From: Clostridia bacterium
Lineage (GTDB): Bacteria; Bacillota; Clostridia; Oscillospirales; RGIG577
Assembly (NCBI GenBank): GCA_017513095.1
Contig: JAFWDJ010000011.1
Span: 64,731 to 128,730 of the forward strand
Direction: 5' to 3'
Length of the DNA stretch: 64,000 nucleotides
In this document: piece by piece, positions 53,401 through 62,393 of the stretch
Layout: each line of letters begins with the position of its first letter
Position numbering within the stretch: position 1 is the stretch's first letter
Translations under genes and position numbers: made by a program
The notes under the pieces: generated by a model
What the model was told of the DNA's origin: nothing
Seen by the model: only the letters and a program-made list of their open reading frames with translations
The model's database searches: none

Positions 53401-54020
53401 AAAACACTGTCCGAAAGGTCCGCGTCTTCGCCTATGTCGCAGGCATCCACGGCTCTGTCGAGCGCGTCTTCATAAAACGGCAGCGCGACGAGCTTTTCGT
53501 AAAGCGATAAAAGAAGCCGAGAAAAACGCTTGTCGCTGCTTTTTCTTACGAACATCTCACCCGCGCAAAGAAAATCCGCGTCGCCCTGTTCAAACAGCTC
53601 GTCGAGGGTGCGTGACATTACGCGCGCCTTCATTATGCGCGCCTCGTCGTCGGACGCTATTCTGAAATCGGGCGATACGCCCGCTTCGAAGAAGCACGAG
53701 CGGATAAGGCGCTTGCAGAAGCTGTGTATCGTGCCTATGTCGGCCGAGTACACCATCGTGAGCTGACGGCGGATGTGGCTGTCTTCGGGGCGATTTAAAT
53801 GCTCATCATAGAGCGCCCTGTATATTTTGTCGCGCATACTTGCCGCCGCCGCGTTAGTGAACGTCGAGACGAGTATTTCGCTTACGTCGGCGCCGCCCTT
53901 TATCATGCTAATGATGCGCTCGACGAGTACGGCAGTCTTGCCGCTGCCCGCCGCCGCCGATACGAGTATGCCTTCCGCGCGGGCGGTTATCGCGCGCCGT
54001 TGTTCTTTAGTCCACTCCAT
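50421..54020 (-). CDS. addA: ATP-dependent helicase/nuclease subunit AddA
   Basis: A 1199-residue UvrD-type helicase from the ATG at 54020, chosen because GGAGGTGA lies 11 bases upstream. Walker A AAAGSGKTAVLVERI, the IFIDEYQDLN motif II, QSIYGFRQANP motif III and VAMTRA motif VI are visible. The C-terminal RecB-like nuclease has LIDFKTDK and QLDVYK. With AddB it resects double-strand breaks for recombination. It overlaps addB by 14 bases. Confidence 0.95.
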   Translation of the reverse strand: MEWTKEQRRAITARAEGILVSAAAGSGKTAVLVERIISMIKGGADVSEILVSTFTNAAAASMRDKIYRALYDEHLNRPEDSHIRRQLTMVYSADIGTIHSFCKRLIRSCFFEAGVSPDFRIASDDEARIMKARVMSRTLDELFEQGDADFLCAGEMFVRKSSDKRFSRLLLSLYEKLVALPFYEDALDRAVDACDIGEDADLSDSVFGRELLIKLRVMAEAYLSVYENLEPDYSADEKYAQTFGREIGLLRSLAKSCLTWDEAYELLCGAEFPKFPAIDRKKDDEAKHYRYKDVRDVLKDDLKPFCDKIFTDRSASLAEDIRGMLPAVRGLRLAILAFAKNYGEEKTAAGILDFNDLEHTAVALLCKRDEDGAIKKTELSKTLSKRYRQIFIDEYQDLNTIQELIFQALSRDEGKNLFMVGDVKQSIYGFRQANPRIFLEKYAKFSKEQDAKENALILLSTNFRSRAQVIDAVNAVFSEIMSVYAGELSYTRAEFLYHNDLYNAPEADNTTEFYLIQPEKKDADGGKDGGDGDGADEEELSSTEREARLAAKLILSKINEGFPVFDTKSKTSRPASFGDFAVLLRSVNPYAAVYEKTFAELQIPVSSQSKDDFFTDPDVLLILSILRVIDNPMLDIPLAAVMRSPIFNFSDDEIMTIRLGGADMSLYDAVGANARAGCKKCAHMLRYIEKARLLSKDMTAPELLDHIYESTSVKALLLGLRGGASRVKKLQTLFKIACDYEQSHYSGLFGFILYIDYLIENNIEIESSGSVDEGADAVKIMSIHKSKGLEFPVCIVAGLGKKFNTTDLSEPVLFEEKLGLGCDFFDAQRLIYYPTAAKLALKERLERRAFSEEMRTLYVAMTRAMEKLILIGTGKYTAKSAGLLGTLSAADNGYFTTKAKSFLDLLLRGFKVYEAGEITEGSRVALPLSCGGELSFVLLSDAGEVSPAFASSGEEAADGEVPDTSFIRERLCFEYPFAQYAAVPQKLSATEIKGRLMEVEKPYEQPMYIKHAGELKTPEFYKRKHGEADGSAERGTAMHLFMELVDFSKTNCEKELKAQAEAFAAAGRMTPRQAEMLDYGALMRFFGTEIFARMKRARALYREKRFFMASDASLFYDVEPGGADIMVQGVIDCFFEDENGAAVLIDFKTDKTSDEDVLRRRYKGQLDVYKRAVSEVFGLECAEVYVYGFYAGRLVSFGA

Positions 54021-57000
54021 TTTGAAACTCGTCACCTCCGAACATTTCGAAAATCTCTTCCTTCCTTCGTTTGCGCAGCTTTCTCGTTTTGTTCCCCCTG
54101 TTCTTATCGAAGCGGCAGACGCTTCTGTATTCGCAGTATTTGCAGTATACGAAGCCGCTCGCGTTCTCGTAGGGGTATATCTCTATGCTGCCCTCTTTTA
54201 GCGCGCCCGCCATCTCCGACACGATTTTTTTCACGCCCTTTTCTATCAGGGCGAACTGCTCACGCGTCGCCGTTGACGAACCATACTTAAAGCCGCCGCC
54301 TTTTTTGTACGCCACGGGTATATATTTCGAGGCGGAGCCCTTCTGCGGGTCGAGCGTGCTGTCCATCGCCGCTATAAGGCCGTATTCGCTTCGCACGAGG
54401 CCGTTTCGTCTGAACGCGTCGTCGCGCTTGGCTTTTACGGCCTCGTCGGAATCATTTTTCGAGGCCGGCACAATGGGCTCGAAGGCGTGAAAATAGAGCA
54501 CACCCGCGGCCTGCGCGCCGCCCGTCTGCTTTTTATAATATTCAGTCACGGCGAAAAGATACAGAAGCATCTGAAGATTTAAGCCGTAGGCCACGTCGTT
54601 TAAGTCGAACTTCTTATTGCCCGTCTTATAGTCGATGACGCGAAGATACGTCACGCCGTTCTCCCTGAATATGTCTATCCTGTCCACGACGCCGAAAAGG
54701 CGCACGCTTCGTGTTTCGCCGTCCGCAGCATACGCGGCGAGCGAGTCGTCCGTCACCTTGAATTCGAATTTTTCGGGCACGAAGCTCGACACACGAAGCT
54801 CTTCAAGAAGGTTTGCGATGATCGGGCGAAGGCTTCGCGTGAGGCGCGAGAAGAGATATTCAAAGCGGGCGGAGCGCTCGTCTATATAATATATCTCGGA
54901 GTTTATATACTCCTTTACGCATTCGCCGATGAGCGCCTCCGTCTCCTCGTGCGTAAACTCGCCGAGGCTTCTTTTGCTCCTCATGATTTTATAGAAAAAG
55001 GCTTCCAATATATAATGGATGAACGTGCCCGTATCGGCGGGCGTAAAGTCCGAGCGTTCGGGCTTTTTTATGTTCAGGACGTAGTTCATAAAATACGAAA
55101 AACGGCATGAGGAGAATTTTTCAATGCGGCTGGCCGTAAGATATTCGTCCTTCTTTATCATCCTTTCGCGGTTCTCGCCGCGCCGTATCCGCGCCTCATT
55201 TGTCCCGGAGGCAAATTTAAGCGCGCCCGCCTCCCATTCGCGGTAACGCTCGTCCTTTGAAAGCACCCGTGACGCCTCCGAAAGCAGCGCACGGTCGTAA
55301 GCGCCGAGGCTTGAATTATCGGATATGCCGCCTATGATGAGCTCCTTCGCCCGCTCGGGCGAATAAAGCCTGTCCTTTATCGGGACGTTTCTTATTTTTA
55401 CTGTCTTAAGCTGCGATATGCGCTCATACGCCCCCGAAAGCACGCGCGAGGGCGCGTTCTCATTGCCCGACGTCGGATACGTTATAAGCAGGGCGCGCGT
55501 AGGCGCGCAAAGCGCGCAGTAGACCAAAAACAGCTCGTAATTCGCGTTTTCGTACGCGCTTTTCGATATCTCCATGCCGAGACTTTTAAGCTCCTCGCGC
55601 TCGGCCTCGTCGAAAAGGCCTCCGCCGCTCTGTCCGGATCTCGGTATCTTCCCGTCGGACGCGCCGATTATCGCAACGTAGGGCGCGGACGGCGAGATAA
55701 TGCGCTCGAACGACGAGAACGTCACGCAGTCGGCCGTCGGCGGCAGGGAGCCTAACTTATGCTCGGAGAGCGCGGCTTTGAATAGCTTCGCGAACTCTCC
55801 CGCCGTGCACGGCGCGTCCGAAAGCAGCGCCGCCATTTCGTCGAGCGTATCTATAATCGTGTTGTATATCCTCATGTATTCGTCGGAGCGCCGTAAGTCC
55901 CCCGCGTCGGCATAGGCGCGCGCCGTATTCTCAATCGCGCCCGAAAAGCCCGACTCCGTCATGAACTCAAATACGGCCTCCGCGGTCTTTTCATACGTTA
56001 CGCTGCCCGACACTGCCTTTTGAAGCTTTGAAAAGGGCTCCATAACACGGCGTCTTATCTCCTCCAGGCGCGCAGTCTCGGCCTTTCCGCGTTCGGCCTC
56101 CCCGTCGTTTTTATATCCGCGCCTTGAGAGCGGATTTTTCGTAAACGGCTTTAAAAGATTCTGCCCCGAGACGCCCCACATGAGGACGTAATTTTCAAGG
56201 CAGCATATCTCCTCGTGAGTATAGTCGCCCATGCCGAGCTTTAAGCACGAGAAAAGCTCGCCGTATGAAAGCTTATGCGACGCCGCCGAAAGCGCCGAAA
56301 GAAGCGCGCGCGCCGGAGCCATTTCGGCAACACTCTCTTTTTTGTCGGCGTAAAGCGGTATCGAATGCTTTAAGAACGCCGAGCTTACCGCAAGCTCGTA
56401 ATCGCTTATATCGGCGGCAAGTATAAGAAAGTCGGAATACCGCGCGCCGCTCTGCACGAGCGCCGATATCCTGTCGCAGACGTACTCGGCCTCGCTTTGT
56501 ACGTCGTCGGCCGCGGCGACGAAAATTTCGCCTGCGTCGCCCTCGTATGCGCTCTTTTGGCCCGTAAGAAAGGCATCCGACAAAAATTCAAGCGAAGGCG
56601 CCCTGTTTTTCACCTTCGCGACAGAAACGATCCCGGGCGTCCTGTCGTATCGCTCGAAAAGAGCGCAGAGCTTTTCCTTAGTATGGCGCGTCATTGATAA
56701 AAGCTCGTTATTTTTATGCCTTTCGTCGTATGAAAGGGCTACGCTCACGTCTTCGCAAAGGCGGAATATCTCCTCCAAAACGAGATACTCCTGCGGAGTG
56801 AAGCCGAAGAAGGCATCTATATAGAACACCTCGTCAAGCGTTTCGAGCGATGACAAAAGGCGCGCAAGGCGCGTAAGGTCGTCCGCCGGATCGGCGTATG
56901 CCCTGCCCAGGATGGCATCGTAGGCGGAGTAAATGAGCGCCGTGTCTGAAAGCTTTTCCCTTATGCGCTCGTTTTCACATATTTCCCTTGTGTGAAGGAG

Positions 57001-57408
57001 TCTTTCGGGCGTAATGTTGTACGTCTTTAAATCGTTTACCGCCGATATCATGGCGGCGGCGAACTCGCTCTTATGCGCGGCGGGACGAAATACCGTGAGA
57101 TTTTCGGCGGTCGCCGAGATCGCCAGGCTCATAACGAGCTGTTTTGCGGAGCCGCTTGCATAAACTCCGCCCGACGCCGCATATTTTGAGAACATGAGGC
57201 GCGCAAAGCGAAGAAAGCTTAAGACCTCGACGTGCGCCCCCGCCCGGTTTCCGAGCGCGCGAAGCACCGTCCGCTCATACATCATCGTGGACTGCTCGGG
57301 CACAATGATTATGATATCCTTCTGCCCGCGCCGTATGCGCTGTCTTATTTCGTTGAGTATATATACGGTCTTCCCGCTGCCGAGCGGGCCTAAAATAAGC
57401 TTTGCCAA
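54007..57408 (-). CDS. addB: ATP-dependent helicase/deoxyribonuclease subunit AddB
   Basis: An approximately 1133-residue protein. The start is most likely TTG at 57408 with GAGGTGA just upstream. P-loop GPLGSGKT lies near the N-terminus and IVPEQSTMMYE follows, both typical of AddB. The C-terminal nuclease shows VIDYKTG and LQMLLYL. Its iron-sulfur cysteines are in SSCRFSYFM and CKYCEYRSVC (C-x2-C-x5-C), so the [4Fe-4S] site is complete. Confidence 0.94.
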   Translation of the reverse strand: MAKLILGPLGSGKTVYILNEIRQRIRRGQKDIIIIVPEQSTMMYERTVLRALGNRAGAHVEVLSFLRFARLMFSKYAASGGVYASGSAKQLVMSLAISATAENLTVFRPAAHKSEFAAAMISAVNDLKTYNITPERLLHTREICENERIREKLSDTALIYSAYDAILGRAYADPADDLTRLARLLSSLETLDEVFYIDAFFGFTPQEYLVLEEIFRLCEDVSVALSYDERHKNNELLSMTRHTKEKLCALFERYDRTPGIVSVAKVKNRAPSLEFLSDAFLTGQKSAYEGDAGEIFVAAADDVQSEAEYVCDRISALVQSGARYSDFLILAADISDYELAVSSAFLKHSIPLYADKKESVAEMAPARALLSALSAASHKLSYGELFSCLKLGMGDYTHEEICCLENYVLMWGVSGQNLLKPFTKNPLSRRGYKNDGEAERGKAETARLEEIRRRVMEPFSKLQKAVSGSVTYEKTAEAVFEFMTESGFSGAIENTARAYADAGDLRRSDEYMRIYNTIIDTLDEMAALLSDAPCTAGEFAKLFKAALSEHKLGSLPPTADCVTFSSFERIISPSAPYVAIIGASDGKIPRSGQSGGGLFDEAEREELKSLGMEISKSAYENANYELFLVYCALCAPTRALLITYPTSGNENAPSRVLSGAYERISQLKTVKIRNVPIKDRLYSPERAKELIIGGISDNSSLGAYDRALLSEASRVLSKDERYREWEAGALKFASGTNEARIRRGENRERMIKKDEYLTASRIEKFSSCRFSYFMNYVLNIKKPERSDFTPADTGTFIHYILEAFFYKIMRSKRSLGEFTHEETEALIGECVKEYINSEIYYIDERSARFEYLFSRLTRSLRPIIANLLEELRVSSFVPEKFEFKVTDDSLAAYAADGETRSVRLFGVVDRIDIFRENGVTYLRVIDYKTGNKKFDLNDVAYGLNLQMLLYLFAVTEYYKKQTGGAQAAGVLYFHAFEPIVPASKNDSDEAVKAKRDDAFRRNGLVRSEYGLIAAMDSTLDPQKGSASKYIPVAYKKGGGFKYGSSTATREQFALIEKGVKKIVSEMAGALKEGSIEIYPYENASGFVYCKYCEYRSVCRFDKNRGNKTRKLRKRRKEEIFEMFGGDEFQNGVD

Positions 57409-57514
57409 TACAATCACCTCGCTATGATTTTATCATAAAAAGCTATGTTTTTATCATAATCCCCGAAAATTTCAAATCTGTATCAAAATATATTAAATTT
57501 TCGTTAAATCTGAC

Positions 57515-57543
57515 TTGATTTTAACGAAGTTTTATTATATAGT
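57515..57543 (+). promoter_or_regulatory. Promoter of the V-type ATPase operon
   Basis: TTGATT (57515-57520), a 17-base spacer and TATAGT (57538-57543), about 75 bases before the first ATPase gene, in AT-rich DNA. Confidence 0.65.
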
Positions 57544-57617
57544 GGTAGTGTATATTATTTATATATAACGATTCCGGTTCGTTCATTTTTATGCAAAATG
57601 CGAAAGGAGGACGAATA

Positions 57618-57929
57618 ATGCAGAACATCATAGGCGAAATCATCGGAGCCGAAGCCGAAGCCCGCAAAATTACGGGCGACGCCGTAAAAAAGCGCGAAAG
57701 CATAAACGAAGACGTTAAGGCTCAGGTCACCGTCCTGCGCGAGCAGCGCATGGCCGAGGCCAGGCGTCAGATAGAAGAAAAGCTTTCCGCGCAGACCGCC
57801 GAGCTTAACGAAAAAGTTAAAGCGGCGGAAAGCGAATACGAGAAAAAAGCTTCCGAGATAGACGCCGCGTACAACAAGAACAAAGACTCTTGGATAGACC
57901 TTGCATTTAAAAAAGTGATCGGCAAGTAA
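57618..57929 (+). CDS. V-type ATPase peripheral-stalk subunit G/H
   Basis: A 103-residue protein from 57618 (AGGAGG 7 bases upstream). It is almost entirely charged helix (A-E-A-x-A-R-K-I-x-x-x-A opening, then long Glu/Lys heptads), like bacterial V-ATPase subunit H/G (NtpF/AtpH). It would pair with subunit E as the peripheral stalk. First gene of the operon. Confidence 0.75.
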   Translation: MQNIIGEIIGAEAEARKITGDAVKKRESINEDVKAQVTVLREQRMAEARRQIEEKLSAQTAELNEKVKAAESEYEKKASEIDAAYNKNKDSWIDLAFKKVIGK

Positions 57930-57954
57930 AATTTATGGCAGGTGACAAAAATCA

Positions 57955-59013
57955 ATGTTTGAAATTGTAAAGTACGGCGGACTCTTGGGCAAAGCTGCCG
58001 GAGTTTATGCAAAGCGCATAACTGCGGAGCAGTTTGCCGAGATGAAGCAGAAGACCACAGCCGAAGAAATTGTCGCGATGCTCAAGGCCCACAAGGGGTA
58101 CAGCGACGTGCTGGCCGAATTTTCCGAGCGCGACTTCGACCGCGAGGCGCTTGAACGCAAGCTTTCCATGACGATCGAACAGGACTTCGGTATGCTGTAC
58201 CGCTATACCACGCAAAGCGACGCTGACCTTCTCAAATACTTCGTTATACAGAACGACGTTGAGCAGATTTTGAAATACGTGCGTCTCATTCAGGCGAAAA
58301 AGACGGACACGTATTCATACGAGCCGACGACCTTTATAACCCATTTATCGCGTCTCGAGTTTTCCAAGTTCAAAACATGCCAGACGCTCGATGAGTTCAT
58401 AGAGTCGCTGTCGCGCTCTCCCTACTATAATATAATGCTCCCGTACAAGGCAAAGGAGGCCTTCGACTATACGCATCTCGAAGGCGCGCTTATGACCTAT
58501 TTGTATAAGAAGTTTTTAAAGCTTATTGAGGACCATAAGGACAGCGGCGTGAGAAAAGAGCTTTCAAAATTCGTAAAGACTCTTCTCGACATGAAAAACT
58601 TCACAAACGTGCTTCGCTGTTTGTACGTCGGTCAGGACAGGCAGTCCATATACGGATACCTTCTGCCGTTCTCATCCGACGCCTCGGCAAAGCAGCTCGT
58701 CAATTCCATGATAAACGCGCATTCCTACGAAGAGGGCCTTGCGATGCTCATGGACTCGCGCTATAAGAAGTATTTCGATACGGGCGCGGACGAGGGCGAC
58801 AAATTCATCGAAAGCTATTACCTTGAATATGAGTACAAATTCGCCAAAAAGACCATTGCGGGCCTTGCGCCCAACGTGTCTTTGGTAGTTGCGTACCTCG
58901 TATACAAGGACCTTGAGGTAAAGAATATAATCCACCTCATCGAGGCTAAGAGCTATGATCTGACGAATGAAGAAACGGAGCGTTTCTTCATCGGCGGCAG
59001 GAAAGCGGGGTGA
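57955..59013 (+). CDS. V-type ATPase subunit C (d-like)
   Basis: A 352-residue soluble protein with the NtpC/AtpC pattern of repeated helical bundles: MLYRYTTQSDADLL, KFLKLIEDHKDS, LVVAYLVYKDLEVKNI and the NIIHLIEAKSYDL end, close to the standard LE-(V/I)-x-N-(I/L) motif. It caps the rotor ring and couples it to the central stalk. It lies 25 bases after the G/H gene. Confidence 0.85.
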   Translation: MFEIVKYGGLLGKAAGVYAKRITAEQFAEMKQKTTAEEIVAMLKAHKGYSDVLAEFSERDFDREALERKLSMTIEQDFGMLYRYTTQSDADLLKYFVIQNDVEQILKYVRLIQAKKTDTYSYEPTTFITHLSRLEFSKFKTCQTLDEFIESLSRSPYYNIMLPYKAKEAFDYTHLEGALMTYLYKKFLKLIEDHKDSGVRKELSKFVKTLLDMKNFTNVLRCLYVGQDRQSIYGYLLPFSSDASAKQLVNSMINAHSYEEGLAMLMDSRYKKYFDTGADEGDKFIESYYLEYEYKFAKKTIAGLAPNVSLVVAYLVYKDLEVKNIIHLIEAKSYDLTNEETERFFIGGRKAG

Positions 59014-59019
59014 TTATTT

Positions 59020-60942
59020 ATGTCTGTTGAAAAAATGCAGCTTGTACACGTTCTGGGAAGCATGGACAGGTTTTCGCGGGCGGCCGACATTTTATGCGAC
59101 ACGCGAGTCTTTCATCCCGAAAACACGAAGGAGTTTTTGGGCAAGTTTGAAAACATAGTCCCGTTCGAGTCGAGAAACCCGTACGACCATACGCTTTCGC
59201 TTTCGCTTGAAACGCTCTCTCTTGCGGGCCTTAAAGCCCAGAAGCGCGATTTCTCCGAAGTTACCCTTTCGGATAAGGATATCGAGCTTTACTTTGAGGA
59301 CGCGCGCGACTATTTCCTCGGCCTTCAGAAGAAAAAGGACGAATACGCCTCGGGAATATCAAAAAGCGAATACGCGATAAGCTTTTTAGAGCCGTTAGGC
59401 TCGCTCGACGTGCCCGTTTCAAAGCTCATAAGCTTTGAATTCATCGCCGTAAGGTTCGGAAAGATGCCCGTGACGAGCAGTGAAAAATACAAGCTGTTCA
59501 TCCTTGAAAACGAAGACGTTTTCTTCTTCCCCTTCAGGGAGGACAAGGAAAACGTGTACGGCATGTACATAGCGCCCACGGCCTCAATCGAGAAGGCCGA
59601 CGCCGTATTCGATTCGCTCGCGTTCGAGCGTCTGCCCTCGGGAGAGGAGTACACGGATACGCCGAAGGCCACGATAGAGATGTTAAACCGCGACATTGAA
59701 AAGATGCGCGGCGAAATCGAGGCGCTTGATGCCGAGGCCCGGGAATACTCCGAAAAGAACGGCGAAACGATGCTTACGCTCTACGCGAAGACGCGCCACG
59801 ATTTCGAGGTATACAAGCTCATGTGCCACGCGGCGCATTCCGAAAGCACGTTCTACCTCGTGGGCTGGGTGCCCAAGAGAAACGCCGACGCTTTAAAGTC
59901 GTCGTTCGACAGCGAGGAAGCGCTTCTTTGCAGCTTCGTAAGTGACAAGGACGAGGAGATCGAGTGTCCCGACGTTCCGCCTCCGACGAAGCTTCGCAAC
60001 TTCGCGCTTTTCAGACCGTTCGAGGCGTTCCTTAAGATGTACGCTCTGCCTTCCTACAACGAGATGGACCCCACTCCCCTTTTGGCGATAGCGTACTCCG
60101 TACTCTTCGGAGTCATGTTCGGAGACGTGGGACAGGGCGCGGTGCTCTTTATAGCCGGTCTTTTCTTCGGCTTCGTAAAGAAGCGCACGCTCGGCAAGAT
60201 AATTGCCTGCGTAGGCGTCTTCTCGATAATATTCGGATTCGTCTACGGCAGCTTCTTCGGATACGAGGATATAATACACGGCCCGTTCCACGCAATGGAG
60301 CATATAAGCTTCACGCTTACGGGCTCGGTAATACTCGGTATGGTCATGGTAGTGTTTATGATAATCTTAAATATCATAAACGGCTTCCGTCAGAAGAACT
60401 TTGAAAAAGTAGTGTTCTCATCGAACGGCTTTGCGGGGCTTGTGCTCTACGTCGGAATAATAGCGGTCATACTGCTTCTGTTCAACCTGGGCGCAAATCT
60501 CCTCTCGCCGTGGTTCATCGTGGTATTCATCGTTATACCGCTCATCCTCATATGGTTCAGAGAGCCCCTCTCGCACTTATGTCTCAGACGGAAGTGGAAG
60601 CCCGAGGATAAGGCGATGTATTTCGTTGAAAACTTCTTTGAGCTCATAGACGTGCTCCTTTCGGCACTTACGAATACGCTGTCATTCATAAGAGTCGGGG
60701 CGTTCGCCTTGAACCACGTCGGTATGATGATGGTTGTCTTCATACTGGCGCAGCAGGCCAACGGCGGTCAGAACATGGTCGTTGTCGTAATCGGCAACAT
60801 CTTCGTAATGGCGCTGGAAGGTCTCTTAGTAGGAATACAGGTACTGAGGCTCAATTATTATGAGTTCTTCTCACGTTTCTATGAAGGAAACGGCCGAGCG
60901 TTCGAACCTGTTAGTATAAAGTATAATAAAAACAATATTTAG
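59020..60942 (+). CDS. V-type ATPase subunit I (a-like membrane stator)
   Basis: A 640-residue protein. The N-terminal half is a soluble coiled-coil arm (with a long helix pair about residues 220-260). The C-terminal half has about seven membrane helices, starting at YSVLFGVMFGDVGQG. The essential arginine region can be placed at LSFIRVGAFALNH, matching the family's S-x-x-R pattern. It forms the ion half-channels against subunit K. Confidence 0.92.
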   Translation: MSVEKMQLVHVLGSMDRFSRAADILCDTRVFHPENTKEFLGKFENIVPFESRNPYDHTLSLSLETLSLAGLKAQKRDFSEVTLSDKDIELYFEDARDYFLGLQKKKDEYASGISKSEYAISFLEPLGSLDVPVSKLISFEFIAVRFGKMPVTSSEKYKLFILENEDVFFFPFREDKENVYGMYIAPTASIEKADAVFDSLAFERLPSGEEYTDTPKATIEMLNRDIEKMRGEIEALDAEAREYSEKNGETMLTLYAKTRHDFEVYKLMCHAAHSESTFYLVGWVPKRNADALKSSFDSEEALLCSFVSDKDEEIECPDVPPPTKLRNFALFRPFEAFLKMYALPSYNEMDPTPLLAIAYSVLFGVMFGDVGQGAVLFIAGLFFGFVKKRTLGKIIACVGVFSIIFGFVYGSFFGYEDIIHGPFHAMEHISFTLTGSVILGMVMVVFMIILNIINGFRQKNFEKVVFSSNGFAGLVLYVGIIAVILLLFNLGANLLSPWFIVVFIVIPLILIWFREPLSHLCLRRKWKPEDKAMYFVENFFELIDVLLSALTNTLSFIRVGAFALNHVGMMMVVFILAQQANGGQNMVVVVIGNIFVMALEGLLVGIQVLRLNYYEFFSRFYEGNGRAFEPVSIKYNKNNI

Positions 60943-60955
60943 GAGGAATTTTATC

Positions 60956-61396
60956 ATGGAGTACATTCTTTTATTAGTAGTAGCGGCAATAATCGTTCTG
61001 CCCGCCGTACTCATCGGCAAGCGCATCTTAACCGGCAAAAAAGCTAAATACGCAATGATATTCAACGTGGCTGCAATACTTGCGATTTGCGGCCTTACGA
61101 TCGCAGGCCCGCTTGGCGGCATCGTTTTAGCAGCGGGCGGCGCAGCAGGCACCGCTGAAATAGCGGCTCTCCTCGCAGCATCCGGCAACGCATTCATCGG
61201 CGCAGGCCTCGCAGTTGGTCTTGCCTGCGTGGGCGCAGGTATCGCAGTTGCAAGCTCCGCTTCCACCGCGATCAGCGCAATGACCGAAAACTCCAGCATC
61301 ATGGGCCGCGCGCTTATATTCGTTGCTCTTGGCGAAGGTATTGCAATCTACGGTCTTCTTATCGCAATCCAGATAATCAACAAGATTCCGCTTTGA
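60956..61396 (+). CDS. V-type ATPase proteolipid subunit K
   Basis: A 146-residue, very hydrophobic protein with four membrane helices. The ion-binding carboxylate is the Glu in LGEGIAIYG in helix 4. The earlier helices carry none, as in V-type K subunits with one site per four helices. The polar Gln residues that line the Na+ site of the Enterococcus NtpK are replaced by Ser/Gly-rich sequence in helix 3 (VGAGIAVASSAS). This is more compatible with H+ than Na+, but only tentatively. Confidence 0.9.
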   Translation: MEYILLLVVAAIIVLPAVLIGKRILTGKKAKYAMIFNVAAILAICGLTIAGPLGGIVLAAGGAAGTAEIAALLAASGNAFIGAGLAVGLACVGAGIAVASSASTAISAMTENSSIMGRALIFVALGEGIAIYGLLIAIQIINKIPL

Positions 61397-61418
61397 TTTT
61401 ACCCCCAAGGAGGCTGTT

Positions 61419-61727
61419 ATGCGTTATTATCTTCTAAGCGATAATATCGATACCCTTACGGGTATGCGTCTCGTCGGCATAGAGGGCGAAATAATAAACG
61501 ACGCCGCGACGCTGTCGAAGCGGCTCGACGCACTCACGCGCGATCCCGACATCGCCGTGATACTTCTTACCGACACCGTAAACAATATGTGCAAGGAAAA
61601 GCTTATCAATATAAAGCTAAATTACAAACAGCCTTTGATTGTTGTTATACCCGACAGACACGGTCACGGAAGCTTAAGCGATTCCATAACATCTTACGTT
61701 AAAGATGCGGTCGGATTAAAGATTTGA
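61419..61727 (+). CDS. V-type ATPase subunit F
   Basis: A 102-residue protein: YYLLSDNIDTLTGMRLVGIEG, then IAVILLTDTV, then PLIVVIPDRHG. This is the Rossmann-like pattern of subunit F (NtpG/AtpF), part of the central stalk. AAGGAGG precedes the ATG. Confidence 0.9.
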   Translation: MRYYLLSDNIDTLTGMRLVGIEGEIINDAATLSKRLDALTRDPDIAVILLTDTVNNMCKEKLINIKLNYKQPLIVVIPDRHGHGSLSDSITSYVKDAVGLKI

Positions 61728-61738
61728 GGTGAAGATAA

Positions 61739-62359
61739 ATGAGCGAAGAAAACATTGCCCGCACCGGCAGCGCCGATGCAAAGCTTGAGCGTTTTATCGA
61801 AACCGTACGCGCCGAGGCCGAAAAGCGCCGCGACGAGATTTTAGCACAAACAAAGGCTCTCACGGATGAAAAGATAGCTGTTGAGCGTGATAAAATAGAA
61901 CGCGAAATTTCCAATTACCTTTTTGAAGAACAGGAAAAACTCGACGCAAAATATAAGCAAACGCTCTCGAAAGTCAATTTCGACGGCAGACGTATGCTCC
62001 TTACGAAGCGCGAAAACGTCATAAACTCAGTTTTCGACGAGGTAAAAGCAAAGCTTCGGGAATATACGAAGACCGACGAGTATAAAGCCTATATCATTGA
62101 GCGCGTTCGTGCGGCGAAGGACGGCATGGGCGGCGGAAACGTAGTGATAACCCTGCGTCCCGACGATAAAGCTCTGGCGGACGACGTAAAGGCCGCGTGG
62201 GGCGGCGGCGCAGAGGTAGTATTCTCCGGCGCCGTTGAAAACGGAGGCGCGATGATCGCCTCCCACGAAAAGCAGATAGTCGTTGACGAGACCTTTGACA
62301 AAAAGCTCCTCGAAGCTCAAAGCGATTTCGTTAAGACGAGCGGCTTGTATTTCGGCTGA
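61739..62359 (+). CDS. V-type ATPase subunit E
   Basis: A 206-residue protein. The first 110 residues are a charged helix with many Glu/Lys/Arg. The C-terminal domain (about 115-206) shows VVITLRPDDKALADDV and GGAMIASHEKQIVVDETFD, the conserved subunit E end. It makes the peripheral stalk with G/H. It lies 11 bases after subunit F. Confidence 0.87.
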   Translation: MSEENIARTGSADAKLERFIETVRAEAEKRRDEILAQTKALTDEKIAVERDKIEREISNYLFEEQEKLDAKYKQTLSKVNFDGRRMLLTKRENVINSVFDEVKAKLREYTKTDEYKAYIIERVRAAKDGMGGGNVVITLRPDDKALADDVKAAWGGGAEVVFSGAVENGGAMIASHEKQIVVDETFDKKLLEAQSDFVKTSGLYFG

Positions 62360-62393
62360 TATAAGGCCAATAAGATAAAGCAGGTGTAAAATT

